64,000 nt of DNA. Source: Novosphingobium sp. (lineage in GTDB: Bacteria > Pseudomonadota > Alphaproteobacteria > Sphingomonadales > Sphingomonadaceae). Where the stretch lies: positions 1-64,000 of the forward strand of contig JAUYQH010000139.1 of assembly GCA_030697365.1 (NCBI GenBank), given 5' to 3'. The notes beneath the pieces are model-generated. The model worked only from the letters and a program-made list of their open reading frames with translations, ran no database searches and was not told where the DNA came from. A program made the translations under genes and the position numbers. Shown piece by piece: positions 58,197-64,000 of this stretch (positions are counted from its first letter, which is position 1; every line of letters starts with the position of its first letter).

Positions 58197-59390
58197 ATGC
58201 TCCTCGATCTGACCGAAGCCGCCTCTGCGCTCGCCCCCAAGCTCACCGCCTTGCGCCGCGCGATCCACCTCGAGCCCGAGCTGGGGCTGCACAATCCCAA
58301 GACCAGCGCCAAGGTCCGCGCGGCGCTCGCGCATCTGCCGTTGAGCTGGCGCGAGGGGGCTTCGACCACGGGGATGGTCGCGACGCTCGATTCGGGCAGG
58401 CCGGGACGTTCGGTGCTGCTGCGCGGCGACATGGACGCATTGCCAATGCCGGAGGAGACTGGGCTGGCGTTCGCCTCCACGGTCACCGGGGCGATGCATG
58501 CTTGCGGGCACGATGCGCACACCGCGATGCTCGCCGGGGCGGCGGAGTTGCTGTGCGCGCGGGCTGCGACTCTCGAAGGTCAAGTCCACTTCATGTTCCA
58601 GCCGGGCGAGGAGGGCCACCACGGCGCGCGGTTCATGATCGACGACGGGCTGCTGGATCCTCTGCCCGACGCCGCGTTCGCGCTCCACGAGATGCCGACC
58701 GGCCCGGGCGGGCTGGTCGCGGGGCGCGCCGGGCCACTGCTCGCCGCCGCCGACCGCCTGTTCATCGTCGTCAACGGGCGTGGCGGACACGCCTCGATGC
58801 CGCACCAGACGCTCGATCCCATCCCGGTGGCGTGCGCAATCGTCACTGCCATTCAGACCTTGGTCACCCGCCGGTTCGATGCCGCCGACGCGGTGGTGGT
58901 GACCGTCGCCAAGATCGTTTCGGGGACCACCAACAACGTCATTCCCGATTCGTGCGAACTCGACGGGACGATGCGCACGCTCAGCCCCACTGCGCGTTCG
59001 CGGCTCAAGGTGGAGATCACCCGGCTCGCCGAAGGGATCGCGTCGGCCCACGGCCTAACCGCCACCGTCAGGATCGAGGAAGGCTTCCCCGTCACGATCT
59101 GCGACGAACGCGCGGTGGTCTTGGGCGAAGTCGTCAGCAGCGCGCTGTTCGGCGCACAGGCGTTCCACCGGATGCGCGATCCGATCATGGGCGCGGAAGA
59201 CTTCGCCTATGTGCTCGAGAAAGTGCCCGGCGCGATGTTCTTCCTCGGCGTCGCGCACGAAGGCGCGGACCTCGCCAGCTGCTGCGGGCTCCACTCGACG
59301 CGGATGGTGCTCGACGAGGGGGTGATGCCCAAGGGCGCGGCGCTGCTCGCGGGGATCGCCGAGGAATTTCTCGCCCACGGCTTTAGCTGA
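58197..59390 (+). CDS. M20-family amidohydrolase (aminoacylase/hippurate hydrolase-like)
   Basis: 397 aa. The two-metal site is formed by MHACGHDAHTAMLAGA and FQPGEEGHHGARFM, with the distal acid in MGAEDFAYVLEKVPGAMFFL; the dimerisation lid carries VVNGRGGHASMPHQTLDPIP. It removes acyl groups from N-acyl amino acids or related compounds in the cytoplasm. A good GGAGG ribosome-binding site sits 6 bases before ATG 58197; a TTG five codons upstream is less likely. It is 14 bp from the DUF1993 gene. Confidence 0.92.
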   Translation: MLLDLTEAASALAPKLTALRRAIHLEPELGLHNPKTSAKVRAALAHLPLSWREGASTTGMVATLDSGRPGRSVLLRGDMDALPMPEETGLAFASTVTGAMHACGHDAHTAMLAGAAELLCARAATLEGQVHFMFQPGEEGHHGARFMIDDGLLDPLPDAAFALHEMPTGPGGLVAGRAGPLLAAADRLFIVVNGRGGHASMPHQTLDPIPVACAIVTAIQTLVTRRFDAADAVVVTVAKIVSGTTNNVIPDSCELDGTMRTLSPTARSRLKVEITRLAEGIASAHGLTATVRIEEGFPVTICDERAVVLGEVVSSALFGAQAFHRMRDPIMGAEDFAYVLEKVPGAMFFLGVAHEGADLASCCGLHSTRMVLDEGVMPKGAALLAGIAEEFLAHGFS

Positions 59391-59404
59391 ACCAAGGACA
59401 TCCC

Positions 59405-59926
59405 ATGCCCATCTCGCTCTACGATGCCATCGTTCCCTCCAACCGCCAGATCATCGCCGCGACCAGGGCGCTGGTCGCCAAGGCCGCGGCGCATTGCGCG
59501 GGGCGGGGCGAGCCCGACGCGGCGCTGATCGAGGCGCGGATCGCGCCCGATATGCTGCCGTTCGGGTATCAGGTGAAGTCAGTGGCCGAGCATTCGCGCG
59601 GGGCCATCGAAGGCGTTCGCGCCGGGGTCTATTCACCCAGCCTCGATCCGTGGCCCGACAGCTTCGCCGGGCTCACCGCCAAGCTCGACGACGCCGACGC
59701 GTTTCTCGCCGCGCTCGATCCGGCCGAGATCGAGGGCTTCATCGGCCAGGACATGCGTTTCGAGTTCAAGGACCGGCGGATGCCGTTCACCGCCGAGAAC
59801 TTCCTCCTCAGCTTTTCCCAGCCCAATTTCTATTTTCATGCCGCCACCGCCTACGACATCCTGCGCGCACAGGGCCTGGCCATCGGCAAGCGCGACTTCA
59901 TGGGGATGCCGCGGCTCAAACAGTGA
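59405..59926 (+). CDS. DUF1993 family protein
   Basis: 173 aa, helical. The start MPISLYDAIVPSNRQIIAAT and the later DMLPFGYQVKSVAEHSRGAI and NFYFHAATAYDILRAQG match DUF1993, which adopts a DinB-like four-helix bundle with a His-containing metal site. No enzymatic function is established. It is just downstream of the M20 amidohydrolase and probably in the same transcript. Confidence 0.87.
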   Translation: MPISLYDAIVPSNRQIIAATRALVAKAAAHCAGRGEPDAALIEARIAPDMLPFGYQVKSVAEHSRGAIEGVRAGVYSPSLDPWPDSFAGLTAKLDDADAFLAALDPAEIEGFIGQDMRFEFKDRRMPFTAENFLLSFSQPNFYFHAATAYDILRAQGLAIGKRDFMGMPRLKQ

Positions 59927-59950
59927 TGGTTACTATCCACCGGTTCGTCG

Positions 59951-60057
59951 GCCTGCGGGGATTCACCTCAGAGTCAGGCTCGGGTACGAATCGCAGGCAG
60001 AAGAGGGCGAGGCGGTAAAAGTCACCGGTTGACTACCATTCGTGGTTAAGGGACTTT
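59951..60057 (+). other. structured intergenic region before bpt
   Basis: GCCTGCG (59951-59957) pairs with CGCAGGC (59992-59998), with GATTC/GAATC able to pair inside; then AAAGTC (60018-60023) pairs with GACTTT (60052-60057), enclosing ACCA-TTCG-TGGT (60035-60046), a UUCG-capped stem. No open frame with coding features is seen in 59927-60133. It might be a small RNA, a leader, or chance structure in GC-rich DNA. Confidence 0.35.
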
Positions 60058-60133
60058 CACCATTCTCCCGCTTCCGCCATAGTCGCGTCCGTGAGCTTAC
60101 CCCGGCTCTCCTCGTGAAGGATCGAACGCCCTC

Positions 60134-60988
60134 GTGACGGCCCCAGTGCGCTTTCCCCGGTTCTTCGTGACGAGCCCCGCGCCGTGCCCGTACCTTCCGG
60201 GCAAGAGCGAGCGCAAGGTCTTCACCGAACTGAAGGGGCCGCACGCCGATTCGCTCAACGATGCGCTCGGCCGGATCGGCTTCCGCCGCTCGCAGACCGT
60301 CGCCTACCGCCCTTCATGCCTCGATTGCCAGGCCTGCGTCTCGGTCCGCGTCGCTGCGGAAGAGTTCCTTCCATCGGCCACCCAGCGCAAGGTGATCCTG
60401 CGCAACGCCGACCTCGAAGTCTCGGCCTGCAAACCGTGGTCGACCGCGGAACAGTTTGACTTGCTCCAGCGTTACCTATCGCGGCGCCACCCCGGCGGGG
60501 GTATGGCAACGATGGATGAGATGGACTTTGCAGACATGGTGGAACACACCTCTGTAAAGAGCTATGTCATTGAATACAGGGAACCGGGCGACGGGGTCGT
60601 GCCCGGCAAGCTGGTGGGGGCGTGCCTCACCGATCAGCAGGCCGACGGGCTGAGCATGATCTATAGCTTCTACGACCCAGAGCATGAGACGCGCACCGGG
60701 CTTGGCAATTTCATCATCCTCGATCACATCCTGCGCGCCGCTCGATCCGGGCTGCCTTACGTCTACCTCGGCTATTGGGTCGAAGGCTCGGCGCGAATGC
60801 AGTACAAGGTCCGCTACCGCCCGCTCGAACGGCTCGGTCGCGAAGGCTGGGAACGGTTCGACCCTCGCGATCAGGCCCACGCCATCGGCCGCGCCGCCGC
60901 AGCCCCTCCCCGCGAATCGATTCCTGTCCTCGATGGCGTCGGCAAAGACGGCGTCCCCGGCGGGCAACAGCAGTACCGGATCGTTTAG
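60134..60988 (+). CDS. bpt: aspartate/glutamate leucyltransferase
   Basis: 284 aa. It attaches Leu to N-terminal Asp or Glu in the bacterial N-degron pathway, marking proteins for ClpS/ClpAP. The ATE N-domain carries [15 protein letters not shown] with its Cys cluster, and the C-domain has [20 protein letters not shown]. The start is GTG at 60134, giving the usual [21 protein letters not shown]-terminus. Its last 56 bp overlap the tamA gene in another frame. Confidence 0.95.
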   Translation: MTAPVRFPRFFVTSPAPCPYLPGKSERKVFTELKGPHADSLNDALGRIGFRRSQTVAYRPSCLDCQACVSVRVAAEEFLPSATQRKVILRNADLEVSACKPWSTAEQFDLLQRYLSRRHPGGGMATMDEMDFADMVEHTSVKSYVIEYREPGDGVVPGKLVGACLTDQQADGLSMIYSFYDPEHETRTGLGNFIILDHILRAARSGLPYVYLGYWVEGSARMQYKVRYRPLERLGREGWERFDPRDQAHAIGRAAAAPPRESIPVLDGVGKDGVPGGQQQYRIV

Positions 60989-63233
60989 CCGCCTTATCGC
61001 CGGCAAATTGCTGGTGGGCGCCGCGCTGATCGCGGTTGCGACTCCGGCAATCGCCCAATCCGCCCCGCCCGAGCAGCCAACCGCTACCGAGCCTCCGGCT
61101 GCTCCGCCACTGGCCGCGCAACCGGTTGCAGCGGAACCCTCGCTCGAAGACCTGATCCCCGACAGTGCGGTGGCCGATCCCGAGGCGTGGGTCAGGCAGG
61201 CGCCCGCCGCAGCCTCCGCCGGGCAGGACGAGGTGCTGGCGCTCGATCCCGGTGCGCCGCTCGCCCCCTTGCCCGATCTCCAGCTTGCCTGGCCCGACGA
61301 TCAGGCGTTGCCGGACGTCGAGCCCTTGAGCCCCGAAGCCGATATCCAGCTTGCCGAAGATGCCGCCGAGAAGGAACTCCAGGCGGCCGGAATTGCGCCC
61401 GGCGATGCGGTGCCGCGGTTGGTCGACGCAAAGGTCGACGATCTGGGCAAAGGGGTCGAGCTGGGCTTTCCCGCGGACGACCAGATCGCGGGGCGCGAGG
61501 ACATCGCCGGTCGCTTCGCCGAACTCTCTACGCTGCGCCGCCTGCGCGACGACGACGACAATATTGCCCAACTCGCCCGCCGCGCCCGCTCCGACCGCGA
61601 TCTGCTGCTGCGCACCTTGCGTAACTACGGTTACTACGATGCCGAGGTCTATCAGACGCTCGGCGGGGTCAAGGACGGCGACAGCGGCGAAACGCTGGCC
61701 GAGCCGGGCAAGGTCAAGGTGCGCTTCGACGTGATCCCAGGACCGCGTTTCGTGTTTGGGGCGATAAACCTGGCCGACCTCGAATCCACCGGCGACGACT
61801 ATGCCAAGCTGCGCGCCGCGTTCGATATCCAGCCGGGCGAGCCGGTGATCGGTGACGATATCGTCACCGAACAGGCCGACCTGACGATCGAGCTCGGCGA
61901 AACCGGCTATGCCTTTGCACAGGTCGGCAAACCCGATCTGCTGATCGATCACGCCCGCCGCGAAGGCGATCTGACGTTGCCGGTGACCCCCGCGGGCAAG
62001 TACAACTTCGGCGCGGTACACAGTGCGCTGCCCCGATTCCTGAGCTCGCGCCACCTCGCCAGCATCGCCCGGTTCGATCCCGGCGACCTCTACCGCAAGT
62101 CCGAGGCCGATGATCTGCGCCGCGCGATACTCGCCACCGGGCTGGTCTCGAGCGTGACCGTCATCCCGCGCGAGGTGGAGGCGCCTGCACCGGGCGATCC
62201 GGGCGTCGTCGATCTCGACGTCGCGCTGACCAAGGCAAAGCTGCGCACGATCGCCGGGCTGGCGGGCTATTCGAGCGGCGAGGGCTTCCGCGTCGAGGCG
62301 AGCTGGGAGCACCGCAACCTGTTCCCGCCCGAGGGCATGTTGCGCGTGCGCGGGGTTGCGGGGACGCAAGAACAGCTCGCCGGGGTGACCTTTCGCCGCA
62401 ACAACGTGTGGGGCCGCGACCGCATCCTCAGCGTCGATCTCTACGCCCAGACCCAGGACCGCAAGGCATTCGCAGCGCGGACGGTGTCGTTCCTCGCCCA
62501 GTTCGTGCGCCAGTCGACGATCATCTACCAGAAGCGGATGACCTACGGCATCGGGCTGGAAGCGGTCGCTACGGGCGAGCGCGAGGGCAGCGTCGGCGGG
62601 GTCAGGGCACCGCGCCAGACTTTCTTCATCGGCGCGCTGCCCGGTCATTTCCTCTACGATGCCAGCAACGACCTGCTCGACCCCACGACAGGATTCCGCG
62701 CCGGAATCCGGCTCTCGCCCGAATATTCGAAGATAAGCGGCGGCGGCAGCGGAACCTACATCAAGGCTCAGCTTGACGGCAGTTACTATCAGCCGGTGGG
62801 CGAGAAGATCGTGCTGGCCGCGCGCGCCCGGCTGGGCACGATCACCGGCGCGGACATCGCCCAGATCGCGCCGTCGCGGCGGTTCTACGCGGGCGGCGGC
62901 GGATCGGTGCGCGGCTATGGCTACCAGCAGATCGGCCCGCGCAATTCTCTAGGCGATCCTAGCGGCGGGCGTTCGCTGAGCGAGCTGGCGTTCGAGGCGC
63001 GGGTTCGCACCGGGCTGTTCGGCGGGGCGCTGGCGTTCGTGCCGTTCGTCGATGCCGGGGCGGTCGACACCACCACCACCCCCAGCTTCCAGGACTTGCG
63101 CTTCGGGGCAGGGCTGGGGATTCGCTATTACACCAACTTCGGCCCGCTGCGGATTGACGTCGGCACCCCGCTCAACCCGCGCAAGGGCGATAGCCGGATC
63201 GGGGTCTACGTCGCGCTGGGCCAGGCGTTCTGA
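60933..63233 (+). CDS. tamA: translocation and assembly module outer-membrane protein TamA
   Basis: 766 aa. A signal peptide region ([20 protein letters not shown]) is followed by a long Pro/Ala/Asp-rich stretch, then POTRA domains (about 215-420; [40 protein letters not shown]), and an Omp85 barrel (about 440-766) with the signature [18 protein letters not shown]. TamA with TamB supports outer-membrane protein assembly and lipid transport. ATG 60933 is the only good start, and it lies inside bpt. Its TGA overlaps the tamB ATG (TGATG). Confidence 0.93.
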   Translation: MASAKTASPAGNSSTGSFSRLIAGKLLVGAALIAVATPAIAQSAPPEQPTATEPPAAPPLAAQPVAAEPSLEDLIPDSAVADPEAWVRQAPAAASAGQDEVLALDPGAPLAPLPDLQLAWPDDQALPDVEPLSPEADIQLAEDAAEKELQAAGIAPGDAVPRLVDAKVDDLGKGVELGFPADDQIAGREDIAGRFAELSTLRRLRDDDDNIAQLARRARSDRDLLLRTLRNYGYYDAEVYQTLGGVKDGDSGETLAEPGKVKVRFDVIPGPRFVFGAINLADLESTGDDYAKLRAAFDIQPGEPVIGDDIVTEQADLTIELGETGYAFAQVGKPDLLIDHARREGDLTLPVTPAGKYNFGAVHSALPRFLSSRHLASIARFDPGDLYRKSEADDLRRAILATGLVSSVTVIPREVEAPAPGDPGVVDLDVALTKAKLRTIAGLAGYSSGEGFRVEASWEHRNLFPPEGMLRVRGVAGTQEQLAGVTFRRNNVWGRDRILSVDLYAQTQDRKAFAARTVSFLAQFVRQSTIIYQKRMTYGIGLEAVATGEREGSVGGVRAPRQTFFIGALPGHFLYDASNDLLDPTTGFRAGIRLSPEYSKISGGGSGTYIKAQLDGSYYQPVGEKIVLAARARLGTITGADIAQIAPSRRFYAGGGGSVRGYGYQQIGPRNSLGDPSGGRSLSELAFEARVRTGLFGGALAFVPFVDAGAVDTTTTPSFQDLRFGAGLGIRYYTNFGPLRIDVGTPLNPRKGDSRIGVYVALGQAF

Positions 63234-64000
63234 TGCCCGCCGAGGAGGATCCCCTCACCGGCGAGGCCGCGCCCCCGCCCGGCCCCGCGCGGCGCGACTG
63301 GCGCAGGTACGTCATAACCCGTGGCGCCGCGCTCCTTGCCGCGGGGGTGATCGCGCTGTTCGCGGCGATCCTGCTTCTCGACAGCCAGATCGGCCACCGC
63401 TTCGTAATCGACCGGATCGCCGAACTCAGCCCGCGATCGGGTCTCAAGATCGAGGTCGGGCGGATCGAAGGCTCGATCTTCGACGAGGCGAAGCTCCGCA
63501 ACATCGTCCTGCGCGACCCCGAGGGCGTGTTCATGACCGTGCCCGAGGCCGAGCTGCAATGGCGCCCGTTTTCGTGGCTCAGGAGCGGTCTGGATATCCG
63601 CAAGCTGGTGCTCCACCGCGGCGAGCTGTCGCGATTCCCCAAATTGCGCCCCGGCGATCCCGATGCGCCGCTGCTTCCGCAATTCGACATCCGGGTCGAT
63701 CGCTTCGAACTCGACAAGCTGATGCTGGGCGAGAAGGTGATCGGCCAGCGCCGCCGGATCGACCTCGTCTCGAAGGCCGATATCCGCAAGGGCCGCGTGC
63801 TGCTGACCGTCAATTCGCAGCTCGGCGGTTCGGACCGGCTGATCGGGCGGATCGACGCCGAGCCCGATCGCGATCGGTTCGAGCTTGACGCCGACTACGC
63901 CGCGCCGCGCGGCGGAGTGCTGTCGGGGCTGACGGGGGCGCAGAGCGAAATCCGCGCCAAAGTGTTCGGCAAAGGCAAATGGAGTGCTTGGAACGGAGGG
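63233..64000 (+). CDS. tamB: translocation and assembly module protein TamB, N-terminal part
   Basis: 256 codons are visible before the window ends; the gene is open at the right edge. It begins [20 protein letters not shown], then one membrane anchor (GAALLAAGVIALFAAILLL), then the start of the AsmA-like periplasmic repeat region: GLKIEVGRIEGSIFDEAKLR, NIVLRDPEGVFMTVPEAELQ, WRPFSWLRSGLDIRKLVLH. This opening is characteristic of TamB, the inner-membrane partner of TamA. It starts in the tamA stop codon (TGATG), so the two are translationally coupled. Confidence 0.92.
   Translation, partial: MPAEEDPLTGEAAPPPGPARRDWRRYVITRGAALLAAGVIALFAAILLLDSQIGHRFVIDRIAELSPRSGLKIEVGRIEGSIFDEAKLRNIVLRDPEGVFMTVPEAELQWRPFSWLRSGLDIRKLVLHRGELSRFPKLRPGDPDAPLLPQFDIRVDRFELDKLMLGEKVIGQRRRIDLVSKADIRKGRVLLTVNSQLGGSDRLIGRIDAEPDRDRFELDADYAAPRGGVLSGLTGAQSEIRAKVFGKGKWSAWNGG

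Noticed and set aside
59941..60010. tRNA-like stem with a GGGTACGAATC stretch
   Set aside because: The 7-bp outer stem is present, but the loop is too short for D, anticodon and T arms in the right order, and no CCA-like end or T-loop GGTTCGAATCC is seen.
1..64000. CRISPR arrays, insertion sequences, prophage or restriction genes
   Set aside because: No regularly spaced direct repeats, transposase or integrase motifs, terminal inverted repeats or phage-type genes were found; the only dispersed repeats are the GAAGG-core palindromes.

Overview
The window is about 64 kb of high-GC, densely coded chromosome from an alphaproteobacterium, most likely a sphingomonad (order Sphingomonadales). This is inferred from the gene families present: Tad/Cpa pilus genes, an Atp12-type chaperone, a large TonB-dependent receptor, the TamA/TamB pair and GatCAB. 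No rRNA or tRNA gene, insertion sequence, phage gene or CRISPR array was seen. It reads as ordinary core chromosome with a few accessory patches.

Layout. 1-1773: 3' end of an Mla-type lipid ABC transporter (ATPase tail, MCE-domain protein, auxiliary lipoprotein). 1801-4970, minus strand: Atp12 chaperone, small membrane protein, HAD phosphatase, RluC-type pseudouridine synthase and FluC, mostly with overlapping start and stop codons. 5206-9422: rpsU, an anchored FKBP isomerase and gatCAB. 9484-12142: three overlapping genes for exported proteins around an M48 metalloprotease. 12294-18414: small conserved protein, M16 lipoprotein peptidase, penicillin/AHL acylase-like Ntn hydrolase and YqgE. 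18450-24501: SPOR protein and argS, a lipoprotein, then ispH-thrB-rnhA, then a YegP-like protein. 24576-26647: FAD oxidoreductase and alpha/beta hydrolase.

26760-34029: Tad pilus locus cpaA-cpaB-cpaC-cpaD-cpaE-tadB-tadC. The assembly ATPase cpaF and any Flp pilin gene are absent from the window; a strong hairpin sits where cpaF is normally found. 34055-39870, minus strand: a catabolic block with fumarylacetoacetase-like hydrolase, MarR regulator, maleylacetoacetate isomerase, TetR regulator, enoyl-CoA hydratase, SDR and thiolase. The thiolase promoter carries a palindromic operator. 40193-43444: TonB-dependent receptor. 43679-46267: clpB with a heat-shock-type promoter. 46338-50472: exported leucyl aminopeptidase, nagZ, scpA and scpB. 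50637-52073: tatABC. 52154-55704: small exported membrane protein, amidohydrolase, NAD-dependent beta-hydroxyacid dehydrogenase and VanZ-like protein. 55746-59926: threonine ammonia-lyase, an interrupted HicB-like gene, a lipoprotein, an M20 amidohydrolase and a DUF1993 protein. 60134-64000: bpt, tamA and the 5' end of tamB.

The most interesting non-coding signals are: a family of paired GAAGG-centred palindromes at three sites; the operator on the thiolase -10 element; an inverted repeat filling the spacer of the clpB heat-shock promoter; apparently leaderless promoters at ispH, yqgE and the VanZ gene; and a promoter-plus-terminator arrangement upstream of rpsU. No wholly new multi-gene system is proven. 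The best candidates for something undescribed are the M48 three-gene exported cluster and the cpaF-less Tad locus.
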